DNA of 64,000 nt from Alphaproteobacteria bacterium (GTDB lineage Bacteria; Pseudomonadota; Alphaproteobacteria; Rhizobiales; JAJFHC01): assembly GCA_021775805.1 (NCBI GenBank), contig JAJFHD010000055.1, forward strand, positions 1 to 64,000, read 5' to 3'. Under the pieces are notes generated by a model. It saw only the letters and a list, made by a program, of their open reading frames with translations. It did no database searches and was not told the origin of the DNA. Shown in pieces: positions 54,454 to 64,000 of the stretch (its first letter is position 1; each line of letters begins with the position of its first letter). A program made the position numbers and the translations under genes.

Positions 54454-54663
54454 TTCATTTCCTAGGAGACAGGGAATGGTTTGTGCCAGACAAGCAAAGA
54501 CAAATCAACCGACTCGGATTGATTTGTCACCACGTCCGCCAATGTACAGACAGTCGTATCGAAAGGCCCGGTTGAATCTTTTCAGAAGACGGTACACCAT
54601 GCCCGCATTCCGTCGCTGCAAACGACAAACCTTTGCCCTTCCTGCAACAAGTAATAATCGACC

Positions 54664-56769
54664 ATGCGCCCCGAGATTCTCAATCCACTGTTCGCAACTG
54701 TCCAGAAACTCCCCGGCGTCGGTTCCAAAATTGACGGACTGCTGGCCAAACTGTTGCGCAGCGACCAGAAGACCGCCCGTGTTGTCGACCTGATCTGGCA
54801 TTTGCCCAGCGGCCTGATCGACCGCAGGTCCAGGCCGGCCATTGTCGATGCGCCGGAAGGACAGACTGTCACGCTCGAAGTGACGGTCGGCAGGCACAAG
54901 CCTTCGCCACGACACAACAAGCGTGTCCCTTACCGGGTGAGTTGTCACGACGACAGCGACGAGATCACCCTGGTGTTCTTTCGCGCCCATGCCGACTATC
55001 TGCAGAAGGTCCTGCCGGAAGGCGAAAAACGGTTCATCAGCGGCAAGGTTGAAATCTACGCCGGCAACAGGCAGATGACCCATCCCGACCATATTCTGGA
55101 CCAGGAAGAGTTCGAACGGATGCCCACCGTCGAACCGGTCTATCCGATGACCGCCGGACTTGCGTCCAAAACCCTGAGAAGAGCCGTCGACGCCGCGGTG
55201 GAAACGGTTCCGGCCTTGCCCGAGTGGCAGGACACAGCCTGGTTGAAACAACAGAAATGGCCTGGATTTGCCGACTGCCTTAGCCGTGCCCATCGTCCCG
55301 AAAACCAAACCGATCTGGAACCACAGTCATCGTTCAGGCAACGCCTGGCCTATGACGAACTGCTGGCCAATCAGCTGGCTCTGGCGCTTATCCGGACAAG
55401 CATGCGGCGGACCAGGGGCCAGGCCATCATCGGCGACAATACGGTTCAGGACAAGATCCGCACCAACCTTGCCTACACCCTCACCTCGTCCCAGGAAAAG
55501 TCTCTGGTGGAGATCTGCACCGACATGAACGAACCTATGCGCATGTTGAGATTGCTTCAGGGCGATGTCGGCGCCGGCAAGACCATCGTCGCGCTGCTGG
55601 CCATGGCCCATGCGGTTGAGGCCGGGTTTCAGGCAACCATCATGGCACCGACCGAAATCCTAGCGCGCCAGCATCTCGCGACCATTGCCCCTCTTTGCGA
55701 TCAGGCCGGATTGCATACAGTGCTGCTCACGTCGCGTGAAAAGGGACGGAAACGCGAAAAAATCCTGACCGGAATCGCGGACGGAACGACCCAGATCATT
55801 GTCGGCACGCACGCCCTGTTTCAGGAGAGCGTCGGGTTTCACAACCTCGGACTGGCCGTCATCGATGAGCAGCATCGCTTTGGTGTTCACCAGAGACTGG
55901 CGTTGCAGGCCAAAGGACAGAATGGTGTCGACGTTCTCGTCATGACGGCGACACCAATCCCCAGGACACTGACCCTGACCCATTATGGCGACATGGACGT
56001 ATCCCGTCTGACCGAAAAGCCCGCCGGCCGACAACCGATCGATACAGCGATCATGCCGCTTGAAAAAATCGATGATGTGGTCTCCGGGTTGCACCGGGTG
56101 CTGAGCACCGGCGCCCGGGCCTATTGGGTCTGTCCTCTCGTGGAGGAATCGGACGAAATCGATGCGGCCGCAGCCGAAGACAGGTTTGCAAGTCTTGACC
56201 AGATCTTTCCCGGCCGGGTGGGCCTCGTCCACGGCCGCATGAAAGGCACTGAAAAAGACGATGTCATGTCAAAATTTCAGTCCGGCGACATCGATGTTCT
56301 TGTCGCAACCACGGTAATCGAAGTCGGGGTCGACATACCGGAAGCCTCGATCATGATCGTCGAACACGCCGAACGGTTCGGCCTGTCGCAACTGCACCAG
56401 TTACGCGGACGGGTTGGCCGTGGCACGGCGCGTTCGTCCTGCCTGCTACTCTATCAATCGCCGCTGGGAGAAACCGCTCAGGCCAGGCTGAAGATCATGC
56501 GCGAGACGGAAGACGGCTTCATAATCGCCGAAGAAGATCTAAAACTTCGCGGTGCGGGCGAATTGCTCGGTACGCGGCAGAGCGGACTACCGCAGTTCAA
56601 GGTCGCAGATCTGGCCGCGCATTCGGATCTGCTCGCAACGGCACGCGATGACGCCACTTTGATCCTCGCAAAGGATCCGCAGCTCAAGTCCAACCGGGGT
56701 ATGACCTTGAAAACCTTACTCTATTTGTTCGAGCGTGACGATGCGGTCAGACTTCTCGCCGCCGGCTGA
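54664..56769 (+). CDS. recG: ATP-dependent DNA helicase RecG
   Basis: A 701-aa RecG, which remodels stalled forks and Holliday junctions. It has an N-terminal wedge (OB-fold) region, Walker A GDVGAGKT at 300-307, the DEQH box at 401-404 (VIDEQHRFGV), TATPIPRTL and the C-terminal QLRGRVGRG and ELLGTRQSGLPQF motifs. Divergent from sdhE. Confidence 0.95.
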   Translation: MRPEILNPLFATVQKLPGVGSKIDGLLAKLLRSDQKTARVVDLIWHLPSGLIDRRSRPAIVDAPEGQTVTLEVTVGRHKPSPRHNKRVPYRVSCHDDSDEITLVFFRAHADYLQKVLPEGEKRFISGKVEIYAGNRQMTHPDHILDQEEFERMPTVEPVYPMTAGLASKTLRRAVDAAVETVPALPEWQDTAWLKQQKWPGFADCLSRAHRPENQTDLEPQSSFRQRLAYDELLANQLALALIRTSMRRTRGQAIIGDNTVQDKIRTNLAYTLTSSQEKSLVEICTDMNEPMRMLRLLQGDVGAGKTIVALLAMAHAVEAGFQATIMAPTEILARQHLATIAPLCDQAGLHTVLLTSREKGRKREKILTGIADGTTQIIVGTHALFQESVGFHNLGLAVIDEQHRFGVHQRLALQAKGQNGVDVLVMTATPIPRTLTLTHYGDMDVSRLTEKPAGRQPIDTAIMPLEKIDDVVSGLHRVLSTGARAYWVCPLVEESDEIDAAAAEDRFASLDQIFPGRVGLVHGRMKGTEKDDVMSKFQSGDIDVLVATTVIEVGVDIPEASIMIVEHAERFGLSQLHQLRGRVGRGTARSSCLLLYQSPLGETAQARLKIMRETEDGFIIAEEDLKLRGAGELLGTRQSGLPQFKVADLAAHSDLLATARDDATLILAKDPQLKSNRGMTLKTLLYLFERDDAVRLLAAG

Positions 56770-56805
56770 AACTCTGTGGAACCCCGTCCGACCACGTTGC
56801 TGGAC

Positions 56806-57597
56806 TCAAGCAGATTTACGGTGATCGCTCAAGATCTGATTGGCAGCGTCCTGATCGAACTGCGGAACCCCATTGGACTCGTCTGTGTCCTCGCCGTCGT
56901 GTTTGGGCGTAACCAGTCCGGCGGAAATAATCATCTTGGCGGCTTCTTCAACCGACATCTCAAGTATCCTGACGTCGCGCCTGGGAACAAACAGCAGAAA
57001 CCCGGATGTCGGATTCGGCGTCGTCGGCAGAAAAACGCTGTACATTCCCTCTTCTTCATGTTCGGCGCGTTCCACCACTTCGCCGCTTGTCTCCGTCGAC
57101 ACAAAAACCAGCGCGTAAAGCCCCGGTCTTGGATACTCGATCAGGGCGACATTCTTGAACGAAGACTGGCTCTGGGAAAGAACCGTTTCAAATATCTGTT
57201 TCAGCGCCTTATAGACATTCCTGACGATCGGCATGCGGTCCAGCATCTGTTCGCCAAACGACAGAATCGTACGCCCGAACAAATTGGCAGTCAGACCGCC
57301 AAGCAAAGTGATGCCGCAGAGCGCAAAGATCAGACCGACGCCCGGCAACGAAAATGGCAGATAGGTATCCGGATTGTATTTTTGAGGGACCAGTGGCTTG
57401 ATCCAGGTGTCGAACAGGTCGACAAACCACCAGGTAATGTAGATCGTGATACTGACAGGTGCGGCAATAACCAGGCCAGTGAGGAAGTACGTCCTCAATC
57501 GCGAGGCCATGCGGCCCCGGCGCGGCACGTTATGCGCACGTTCGCGGCGTGCTGAGGATTTCTGCTTTTTGTGTTCGTTCTTCTTCATGGCATCCAT
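56806..57597 (-). CDS. DUF502 family membrane protein
   Basis: A 263-aa protein with a basic N-terminus, two membrane helices (about 30-55 and 90-115) and a conserved soluble tail. Family marks are YFLTGLVIAAPVSITIYI, RTILSFGEQMLDRMPIVRNVY, SSFKNVALIEYPRPGLYALVF and FLPTTPNPTSGFLLFVPR. Function unknown. The ATG at 57597 fits better than the frame opening at 57681; a downstream ATG at 57588 is possible. Its 3' end is 36 bp from recG's stop. Confidence 0.85.
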   Translation of the reverse strand: MDAMKKNEHKKQKSSARRERAHNVPRRGRMASRLRTYFLTGLVIAAPVSITIYITWWFVDLFDTWIKPLVPQKYNPDTYLPFSLPGVGLIFALCGITLLGGLTANLFGRTILSFGEQMLDRMPIVRNVYKALKQIFETVLSQSQSSFKNVALIEYPRPGLYALVFVSTETSGEVVERAEHEEEGMYSVFLPTTPNPTSGFLLFVPRRDVRILEMSVEEAAKMIISAGLVTPKHDGEDTDESNGVPQFDQDAANQILSDHRKSA

Positions 57598-57686
57598 TGT
57601 AACCCGACTTTGAGTCAAATGGATCAACAGAATTGCGTGATTTCGAGGCGCAGTTGCGATTTTGATGACGGACACGCGCAATCATG

Positions 57687-57710
57687 CGGTTTGAACCGTG
57701 TTTCAAACCG
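57687..57710 (-). terminator. hairpin downstream of the TPR-SPOR gene
   Basis: A perfect 9-bp stem, CGGTTTGAA (57687-57695) with TTCAAACCG (57702-57710), with a 6-nt loop, 29 bp after the stop of the TPR-SPOR gene. It lacks a T-run, so terminator function is uncertain. Confidence 0.4.
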
Positions 57711-57738
57711 TGTGCGCCGGCAGTTGGGTCGTATTGGG

Positions 57739-58806
57739 TTATTTTGCGGTGGTCGTAAAACAGTCCTGGCCACGTTTCTTTAGGCGCCGGCACAAACGGT
57801 CCGCGCTCGTACGATCGGAAAACGGGCCCATTCTCAAACGATAAACCACCCGGGAACCAAGATCGGCTTTCTGAATGATCGGCTCCATGCCATCGAGAAC
57901 ACTTGAATGGCGCGCGGATATCTTGCCCCACATGCGATCTACCGCCTGGCGATTGTTCTGCGCCATCAATTGGACAAGAAAGGAACCAACCGGCACACGC
58001 TGCGCTGCCGCCGGCGTTATCGTCGTCTCCACGTCGCTGGTGCGGTTTATCCCATTGGTAATTGTCGGATCCGCCGCTGCCACTTCAATAACGGAAGTCT
58101 TGTCGATCTCAACCGTTCCGCCGATTTCCGACATCTTGTCGCGCGCAAGCTTGAATCCGGGCCGTGTCTTGATAGCCAGGTTCAGTTCCCGTTTCGCGTC
58201 ATTTATCTGCCGCAAGGAAATATGCGCAAGGGCTGCTCCGTAGTGGGCCAGATGAGGCTGCGGGTAACGGTATTTGATTGCAAGCTGGTAATCGCGGATG
58301 GCCGATTGATGGCGCCCGAGCATGCGCATCAAAGTCCCACGGCTGTTATAGGCCTGGGAAAAAGCGCCATTGATCTTGATCGCCGTCGAAAGGTCGTCAA
58401 GTGCGAGCGTTGTCTGGCCCACGGTATTATGTGCAAGTCCGCGGTTGAAATGCGCAATGGCCCTTGCCGCGACCGGAAGAGTGCCTATCTGGATCGCCTC
58501 GGAATAATCCTTGATCGAGCCGGCAGCATCCTGAAGGTTCTGACGCGACAAGCCACGATTAAGCAGGGCGACCGCACGATTGTGCGGCTCAAGTTTTTCC
58601 CCGGCCACCGCCGTGTTGAGTTCCGATACTGCCAGATTGTAATCAAGGGACCGAAGCGCCTGCTCACCGCGTCTCAACGCGGCAACGGCCTCCTCAGCTG
58701 TCTGTGCCAATGCAGAGCCGCCGATTACCGACACGCCAGCGCACGCCAGACAAACGGCAACGACAGAAATTCCCTTGCAAAGCATGCGCACACGTTTTCC
58801 AAACAT
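57739..58806 (-). CDS. TPR-repeat protein with C-terminal SPOR domain
   Basis: A 355-aa exported protein: signal peptide (hydrophobic 11-34, AQT cleavage region), five or so tetratricopeptide repeats (about 38-210) and a C-terminal SPOR domain (about 275-352; SFLVQLMAQNNRQAVDRMW, ending DRTSADRLCRRLKKRGQDCF). SPOR domains bind denuded glycan strands at the septum, so the protein probably scaffolds cell-wall factors in the periplasm. Substrate partners unknown. Confidence 0.85.
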   Translation of the reverse strand: MFGKRVRMLCKGISVVAVCLACAGVSVIGGSALAQTAEEAVAALRRGEQALRSLDYNLAVSELNTAVAGEKLEPHNRAVALLNRGLSRQNLQDAAGSIKDYSEAIQIGTLPVAARAIAHFNRGLAHNTVGQTTLALDDLSTAIKINGAFSQAYNSRGTLMRMLGRHQSAIRDYQLAIKYRYPQPHLAHYGAALAHISLRQINDAKRELNLAIKTRPGFKLARDKMSEIGGTVEIDKTSVIEVAAADPTITNGINRTSDVETTITPAAAQRVPVGSFLVQLMAQNNRQAVDRMWGKISARHSSVLDGMEPIIQKADLGSRVVYRLRMGPFSDRTSADRLCRRLKKRGQDCFTTTAK

Positions 58807-58890
58807 GTTTCGCCCCTATATGCCGGTATAACCTACACGCCTATTCGCAGGCAACAAGGTTGATAAATCATGAATCCCACAAAATCGCCC

Positions 58891-60714
58891 TTATTCGACC
58901 GTAACCGACTTGGCGAGATTGCGGGGCTGATCCACGTCAGTGCCCATGAACACTGCGGCATGGTATGCGAGCAACTGCACAGGCACAGCATAAATCATTG
59001 GATTAACGAATGGATTCGTCACGGGTACGGAAATTTGCGCAAATTCTGTGCTGCCGTTCTTTTCGGCGGTCTGCTTGTCGGTGATTAGAATAATTTTTCC
59101 ACCGCGCGCGGCAACTTCCTGCATATTCGACATCGTTTTGTCAAAAAGATCATCATGCGGCGCGATTACAATGACCGGTACCGATTCGTCTATCAGTGCG
59201 ATCGGACCGTGTTTCAACTCCCCGGCGGCATAGCCCTCGGCGTGGATGTAGGATATTTCCTTCAGTTTCAGGGCCCCTTCTAGAGCCAGCGGAAAACTGA
59301 TCCCCCTCCCCAGATAAAGCACGTCCCGCGAACCGGCGACCGTGCGGGCGATCTCTTCAATGTGGCGCTCTTCTTTCAGGATTTCCGCAACATGCCGCGG
59401 AACACCGATCAGGGCATCGACCAGTTCGGTTTCCTCCGTTGAAGAAAGCGTCCCCTTGGCCCTGGCAATGCCTATTGCCAGGCACGCCAGAACGGCCAAC
59501 TGACAGGTAAAGGCCTTAGTAGAGGCAACGCCGATCTCCGGTCCGGCAAATGTCGGCATGATTGCCTCGCATTCCCTGGCAATTGTCGATTCCCTCACAT
59601 TGACGATGCCGAGCGTGTTCTGGTGGTTCGCCTGACAGTAGCGCAGTGCGGCAAGGGTGTCGGCGGTCTCGCCCGACTGGGACACGAATATTGACAATCC
59701 GCCCGGCACCATCGGCGCTTCGCGATATCGAAACTCCGAAGCGATATCCACATCTGCGGGAATTCGCGCCACCCGCTCAAACCAGTATTTTGCCGCAAGC
59801 CCGGCATAATAGGCCGTTCCACAGGCTGTGATCGTGATGCGTTCGAGATTTTCGAACCCAAACGGAAAGTCCGGCAAGTCGACTTTTCCCTCGGCCAGAT
59901 CAATGTACTCGGCAAGCGTGTGTCCGATCACTTCTGGCTGCTCGGCAATCTCCTTGGCCATGAAATGGCGGTGATTGCCCTTGTCGACCAGTAGAGCCGA
60001 CGCATTGGTATGCTGCATCGTCCGGTCGACGGGGTCTCCATCGGCATCGTAAATCTCAACCGACTGACGGCTCAGCACCACCCAGTCGCCCTCCTCAAGG
60101 TAGGTAACCTTATTGGTCATGACGGCCAGAGCGATTGCGTCGGAGCCCAGGTAGTTTTCATTCTCACCATGTCCCACCGCCAACGGGCTGCCTTTGCGCG
60201 CGCCAATCAGGAGATCGGGATATCCCTCAATCATGATGGCCAGCGCAAATGCCCCTTCAAGGCGCTTAAGTGCCGCGTGCACGGCGTGGCGCGGGCCGCG
60301 GCCGTCCTTCAGTCCCTCGGAGATCAGGTGGGCAACGATTTCCGTATCGGTCTGAGATTCAAATTCGCAGCCGAGCCCTGTAAGCTCGGCCTTCAGTTCC
60401 CGAAAATTCTCGATGATGCCGTTGTGGACGATCGCCACACCCGGTGCCACGTGAGGGTGGGCGTTGGTCTCGTTGGGCGCACCGTGAGTAGCCCACCGTG
60501 TATGGCCAATGCCGGACGTGCCGGTCAGCCTGACCGGTTCGAGAGCCGTCTCCAGGCTCGCCAGTTTGCCTGGCGCACGGACTCGGACAATACCGTCGTG
60601 CTCAAGGGTCGCAATGCCTGCAGAGTCGTAACCGCGGTATTCAAGCCGCCGCAGCGACTCGACAAGCCTTGGCGCTGCAGAGTTTTGACCCAGTATGCCC
60701 ACTATTCCGCACAT
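58891..60714 (-). CDS. glmS: glutamine-fructose-6-phosphate aminotransferase
   Basis: A 607-aa GlmS making glucosamine-6-phosphate, first step to UDP-GlcNAc. The N-terminal glutaminase begins MCGIVGILG, with Cys2 as nucleophile once Met is removed, and has RWATHGAPNETNAHPH. Two SIS domains follow, with SQSGETADTLAALR and STKAFTCQLAVL, and the C-terminus ends RNLAKSVTVE as in all GlmS. It is 40 bp downstream of glmU in an operon. No glmS ribozyme is expected or seen. Confidence 0.95.
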   Translation of the reverse strand: MCGIVGILGQNSAAPRLVESLRRLEYRGYDSAGIATLEHDGIVRVRAPGKLASLETALEPVRLTGTSGIGHTRWATHGAPNETNAHPHVAPGVAIVHNGIIENFRELKAELTGLGCEFESQTDTEIVAHLISEGLKDGRGPRHAVHAALKRLEGAFALAIMIEGYPDLLIGARKGSPLAVGHGENENYLGSDAIALAVMTNKVTYLEEGDWVVLSRQSVEIYDADGDPVDRTMQHTNASALLVDKGNHRHFMAKEIAEQPEVIGHTLAEYIDLAEGKVDLPDFPFGFENLERITITACGTAYYAGLAAKYWFERVARIPADVDIASEFRYREAPMVPGGLSIFVSQSGETADTLAALRYCQANHQNTLGIVNVRESTIARECEAIMPTFAGPEIGVASTKAFTCQLAVLACLAIGIARAKGTLSSTEETELVDALIGVPRHVAEILKEERHIEEIARTVAGSRDVLYLGRGISFPLALEGALKLKEISYIHAEGYAAGELKHGPIALIDESVPVIVIAPHDDLFDKTMSNMQEVAARGGKIILITDKQTAEKNGSTEFAQISVPVTNPFVNPMIYAVPVQLLAYHAAVFMGTDVDQPRNLAKSVTVE

Positions 60715-60754
60715 GTCTTACATCTTTCCCGTTCAGCTGACCCGGTCCTTGGGT

Positions 60755-62113
60755 TCAGGTCGCATCGCGCTTTCTGTTCCGCAGCGCCCGAGTGTCCTCA
60801 ACCCATCCCTTGCGCTCGACTTGCCGCCCGCGCCCCACTGCAAGCGCCCCGGAAGTCACATTTTTCGTGATAACACTGCCTGAACCGACGTAGGCGCCAT
60901 CACCGATGGTAACCGGAGCCACCAGCGCGCTGTTCGACCCGATGAATGCTCCCGCCCCGATATCGGTATGATGCTTGCTGAACCCGTCGTAATTGCAGGT
61001 GATGGTCCCCGCACCAATGTTTGCGTTTTCTCCGACGCGGGCATCGCCGATATAGGTCAGGTGATTTACCTTGGCGCCTTTCTCCACCTTGGCGTTCTTG
61101 ATTTCCACGTAGTTGCCGACCTTGGCCCCTTCTCCGATGTCCGCACCGGGACGCAGCCTGGCAAACGGTCCGACGGTTGCTCCGACCCTCAGATGGGCCC
61201 CTTCAAGGTGGCTGTAGGCTTTGATGGTCACCTGATCTTCGACTACGACGCCCGGACCAAAGACAACGCCTGGTTCGACAACAACATCCTTTCCGGTTTC
61301 CGTATCGGCACTGAAATAGGTAGTCTTGGGCGAAATCAGGGTTGCACCGTTTTCCATAGCTTTGAGCCGAAGCCGGTCCTGAAAGATATTCTCGGCTTGG
61401 GCGAGCTGCGCTCTCGTATTGATTCCAAGGACTTCGTCCTCACGGCACTCGATGAACCGGGTGCCAATGCCGCGTCGTGCGCCAACCTCGACCACATCGG
61501 TCAGATAGAACTCGCCCTGAGCGTTGTCGTTGCCGATTTCATCGATAATCGAAAACAGAAGCGGACCTGACGCAAAGCCCAAAACTCCGGAATTACACAA
61601 TCCGATCGCACGTTCCTCGTCACTGGCGTCCGCGTGTTCGCGTATCGCAGTTACGAGACCGCTGTCATCGACCAGAAGCCGGCCATACCCAGTGGGGTCA
61701 TCCGGCGTGAACCCAAGAATGACGGTGCTCCGGCTCTCGGCGACCGCACAGACGAGGCGTTTCAGGGTTTCCGGTTCGATCAATGGCGTGTCGCCAAACA
61801 GGACCACGACAATTCCCTCAAACGAGGCTACGCAGGACCGCGCACTGTCGACCGCATTGGCGGTACCCAATTGTTCGTGCTGAATTGCAACGGCCACATG
61901 TTCATCCCAGACAGCGGCCTCCCCGGCGACGTCTTCCATGTTCGGCCCGACGACAACGCAATTGCGACTTGATCCCGCAGTTTTTGTGTATTCGAGGATG
62001 TGCCCAAGCATGCTCCTGTTGGCGATCTTGTGAAGAACTTTGGGTTGTGCGGACTTCATGCGCGTACCGCGGCCGGCCGCCAGCACCACGCAAGCCAGTT
62101 GGTTTTTCGTCAT
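60755..62113 (-). CDS. glmU: bifunctional GlcNAc-1-phosphate uridyltransferase / glucosamine-1-phosphate acetyltransferase
   Basis: A 452-aa GlmU completing UDP-GlcNAc synthesis. The N-terminal nucleotidyltransferase has LAAGRGTRMKSAQPKVLH; the C-terminal left-handed beta-helix has repeated hexapeptides and the acetyltransferase residues in RLRPGADIGEGAKVGNYVEIK and TITCNYDG. First gene of the glmU-glmS operon. Confidence 0.95.
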   Translation of the reverse strand: MTKNQLACVVLAAGRGTRMKSAQPKVLHKIANRSMLGHILEYTKTAGSSRNCVVVGPNMEDVAGEAAVWDEHVAVAIQHEQLGTANAVDSARSCVASFEGIVVVLFGDTPLIEPETLKRLVCAVAESRSTVILGFTPDDPTGYGRLLVDDSGLVTAIREHADASDEERAIGLCNSGVLGFASGPLLFSIIDEIGNDNAQGEFYLTDVVEVGARRGIGTRFIECREDEVLGINTRAQLAQAENIFQDRLRLKAMENGATLISPKTTYFSADTETGKDVVVEPGVVFGPGVVVEDQVTIKAYSHLEGAHLRVGATVGPFARLRPGADIGEGAKVGNYVEIKNAKVEKGAKVNHLTYIGDARVGENANIGAGTITCNYDGFSKHHTDIGAGAFIGSNSALVAPVTIGDGAYVGSGSVITKNVTSGALAVGRGRQVERKGWVEDTRALRNRKRDAT

Positions 62114-62424
62114 GACTTCATCTCCAGCGACGAACGAGCACCTGTTGAACTGGGAATTTTACCTTGGTCGCCATGACATGACACATATGGGCATCAGTTT
62201 GAACACCTGATCGAACAGCTTGGTAACTTTTGTCTCATTTCGGCAATGCCCGGCGCAAACACCACGACGCAGGTTCCCGTTGGCTACCGAAGTGATGCCA
62301 GGGAATGTCTAAAATCAGATGAATGGATCGGCCGAATGTTTGATGTTTCGGCGGAGGGGCCGAATCGTGCTATCTCGAATCGGTTTATTTGAATGGTTTC
62401 GGATGGATAGGGGTTGCGGCTCAC
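62114..62424. other. intergenic region upstream of glmU
   Basis: 311 bp between glmU and a divergent gene. A compact dyad region at 62328-62363 (TCGGCC/GGCCGA enclosing CCGAA/TTCGG) could be a small RNA hairpin or operator. No ORF or RNA gene was recognised. Confidence 0.4.
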
Positions 62425-63213
62425 ATGAAGCTGCCCAACATAATAGGTGCTCCGAACCGATTGGATCCCGCACAGGATAACGGCGGCAGCTCTGAACTGG
62501 GTTTGCCCGCCCTGATTTCGATTGCCGGGGTCGTCGTCGCGGTTGTCCTGGCCGCTGCCGCAAGCCTCGACACCTGGGTCGGATCGGGCACCGCGTCCAA
62601 TGCTGCAAACGTTCAAACGGCCACGGTTGTCGACGCGGATACTTCGGCTCTGTTCATGAGACGCAAGATGGATATGCTTCAGTCAAAACTTGAAGGGCTT
62701 GAATTGCGTTTCGAACAGGTCGCCGCCGGCAATCAGGAACTCGTCCGCAAAGTTCAGGACCTGCAGGACAAGTTGGGACCGTACACCGCCTCCATCGGCC
62801 CCCAGGATGAAACCAGCCCTCAAGGCATTCGCACGGCAAACGCCGTGCCCCGTAAGACCGGAAAGCAAAACAGGAGCACGGTTCAGTTCAAGAATTCGCA
62901 TCTTGACGCCAGCGCGAACGTCGTTACGCAAACCCAGTTCGGCCTTGAGCTTCCCAGCTTCCGGTCGTTGAAGGAGTTGCAGGTGGGATGGCAGCACATC
63001 CGCCGGCGCACAGGCCCGGTCCTTCGGGGACTTCAGCCGCGGTATTACGCCCTCCAGCTCGACAATGCTTCTATTGTCTACCGGCTGATTGCCGGCCCCA
63101 TCCGCGACGCCGCCAATGCCGCTATCCGATGCGCCAAGCTCAACGAGATTAACGTCAAATGCAAGACGACGGTTTTTGCCGGAGAGCGGCTATCGCGTGT
63201 CGCGGGCAGTTAA
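62425..63213 (+). CDS. membrane-anchored coiled-coil protein, possible SPOR-like C-terminus
   Basis: A 262-aa protein I do not recognise. After about 30 polar residues comes one membrane helix (about 28-50, ALISIAGVVVAVVLAAA), then a coiled coil (about 75-115, rich in heptads from RRKMDMLQSKLEGLELRF), a low-complexity linker, and a C-terminal domain (about 195-255: YYALQLDNASIVYRLIAGPIRD) that resembles a SPOR fold in strand order. A periplasmic envelope role is likely. The ATG at 62425 was chosen; a TTG at 62389 would add 12 residues. Confidence 0.6.
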   Translation: MKLPNIIGAPNRLDPAQDNGGSSELGLPALISIAGVVVAVVLAAAASLDTWVGSGTASNAANVQTATVVDADTSALFMRRKMDMLQSKLEGLELRFEQVAAGNQELVRKVQDLQDKLGPYTASIGPQDETSPQGIRTANAVPRKTGKQNRSTVQFKNSHLDASANVVTQTQFGLELPSFRSLKELQVGWQHIRRRTGPVLRGLQPRYYALQLDNASIVYRLIAGPIRDAANAAIRCAKLNEINVKCKTTVFAGERLSRVAGS

Positions 63214-63292
63214 ACCGTATCTGGTCTAAAACATCTGCTTGAAACCAGCGCGCGGCCGGTTCGAAACCGGACGTGCATGGTTTTCGCGGCCT

Positions 63293-63916
63293 CTACGCGG
63301 CATAACGCACGACAGACGCTCCGTCGACGACCTGATGGCGCCAGTCATATTCCATTTCGGTAGCCGTCGCCTGTGCCTCCTCCAAGCCATGGAACTGGGC
63401 AACTAGGTAGAGCGCGGCATCTATTCCGGCTGATATGCCTGCCGATAACACAAACTTGCCGTTGTCGACCACCCGTGCATCGTCAAGCACCGTGGCCGTT
63501 GGCGCGTCGCCGCGCAACTCCGCAAGGGCTCCGTGATGTGTTGTGGCCTGCAGACCATCGAGCAGGCCCGCCCTTGCGAGCATCAACGCGCCCGTGCAAA
63601 CCGAGAGCACCCGTTCAGCGGGCACTGCCGTTTGCCTGATGTACTCGAGAACCGTCTCATTGTGTTTTTCCCACCGTGTCCCGGAACCGCCTGGAACCAC
63701 AAGGATGTCCGGACGTGGACAACTCCCGAACGCGTAGTCGGGATTGATGTTCAGCTTGTTTCGGGCAAGCACAGGTTTGTGCTCAAGGGCCACCGTGTAG
63801 ACATCGAAAAGGGATTTGCCGTCGTGTTGACCGCTCACCCCGAATACTTCGTAGGGGCCTGCAAAATCCAGGATCTCAACATCGTCGAACATCAGAATTG
63901 CCACACGTCTAACCAT
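63293..63916 (-). CDS. DJ-1/PfpI family protein
   Basis: A 207-aa DJ-1/PfpI-fold protein. The nucleophile-elbow motif LSVCTGALMLARAGLLDG carries the conserved Cys and is preceded by LVVPGGSGTRW. This CTGAxxLAxAGLLDG form is that of the isonitrile hydratase/GATase1-like branch and of the N-terminal domain of some AraC activators; no helix-turn-helix is present, so it is a stand-alone enzyme or chaperone. The ATG at 63916 has GGAG upstream. Confidence 0.85.
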   Translation of the reverse strand: MVRRVAILMFDDVEILDFAGPYEVFGVSGQHDGKSLFDVYTVALEHKPVLARNKLNINPDYAFGSCPRPDILVVPGGSGTRWEKHNETVLEYIRQTAVPAERVLSVCTGALMLARAGLLDGLQATTHHGALAELRGDAPTATVLDDARVVDNGKFVLSAGISAGIDAALYLVAQFHGLEEAQATATEMEYDWRHQVVDGASVVRYAA

Positions 63917-64000
63917 TTCTGCTCCAATCACTTTTATCGAGAGGACCACAGGGTCCAGATTATCTCATCTCGTTTGTCATTTCTCCTTGACGCGGCAAAC

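Noticed and set aside
58807-58890. glmS ribozyme or small-RNA control element next to glmS
   Set aside because: The 84-bp segment is downstream of glmS and the glmU-glmS gap is only 40 bp, too short for a ribozyme.

Overview
The window reads as chromosomal DNA of an alphaproteobacterium, most likely order Hyphomicrobiales (Rhizobiales). Support: the cysG-DUF2849-cysI-DUF934 sulfite-reduction operon, the mfd-sdhE-recG block, an alphaproteobacterial-type B12-dependent ribonucleotide reductase preceded by two perfect CtrA boxes (TTAA-N7-TTAAC), and a palindromic intergenic repeat of the kind common in Rhizobiales. A serine-cycle operon (sga-mcl-mtkA-mtkB) points to one-carbon or glyoxylate assimilation, and a complete copper amine oxidase could supply amine-derived carbon and nitrogen. 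No tRNA, rRNA, CRISPR array, prophage or insertion sequence was found.

Layout. 1-393: end of a YceI gene and a bidirectional terminator. 475-4802: serine-cycle operon on the minus strand, behind a leader with several crossing or alternative pairings. 5226-6587: HAD hydrolase and a LuxR-type regulator with a degenerate receiver domain. 6893-13869: aromatic catabolism: an HpaB-type flavin monooxygenase, its flavin reductase, a dead TauD/TfdA remnant, an AraC regulator, and a convergent tag-pcaB-pcaD-pcaC operon. 14057-17752: SDR, Tat-exported aldo/keto reductase, small membrane protein and HD-GYP protein. 17816-22669: XRE-cupin regulator divergent from the siroheme/sulfite reductase operon. 23043-28575: aberrant NrdJ and a PAS-GGDEF-EAL protein. 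28742-38129: two GSTs, a BisC-like molybdoenzyme, metZ with a rhodanese, a BON-LysM protein, copper amine oxidase and DUF1326. 38149-44445: DUF2182, a UbiH-type hydroxylase, a repeat element, CaiB-family racemase/transferase, AEC transporter, a second malyl-CoA-lyase-like protein and HspQ. 44528-50588: solute-binding protein, a degenerate acyl-CoA synthetase next to an intact one, a tiny ArfA-like gene and a DsbA/FrnE protein. 50599-63916: housekeeping genes (mfd, sdhE, recG, DUF502, TPR-SPOR protein, glmS, glmU), a coiled-coil membrane protein and a DJ-1/PfpI protein.

How it fits together. Sga, MtkAB and Mcl interconvert serine, glyoxylate, malate and acetyl-CoA. The pca genes would deliver acetyl-CoA and succinyl-CoA from protocatechuate, but the ring-cleaving dioxygenase is not here. 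The most unusual items are: a class II ribonucleotide reductase that keeps the thiyl-radical Cys but has Ser at the partner redox Cys and no C-terminal Cys tail; the switch-like leader of the serine-cycle operon; a pseudo-acyl-CoA-synthetase beside an active homologue; a response regulator without its phosphoacceptor Asp; and the small ArfA-like gene. All functional calls come from reading the sequence by eye; no database search was run.
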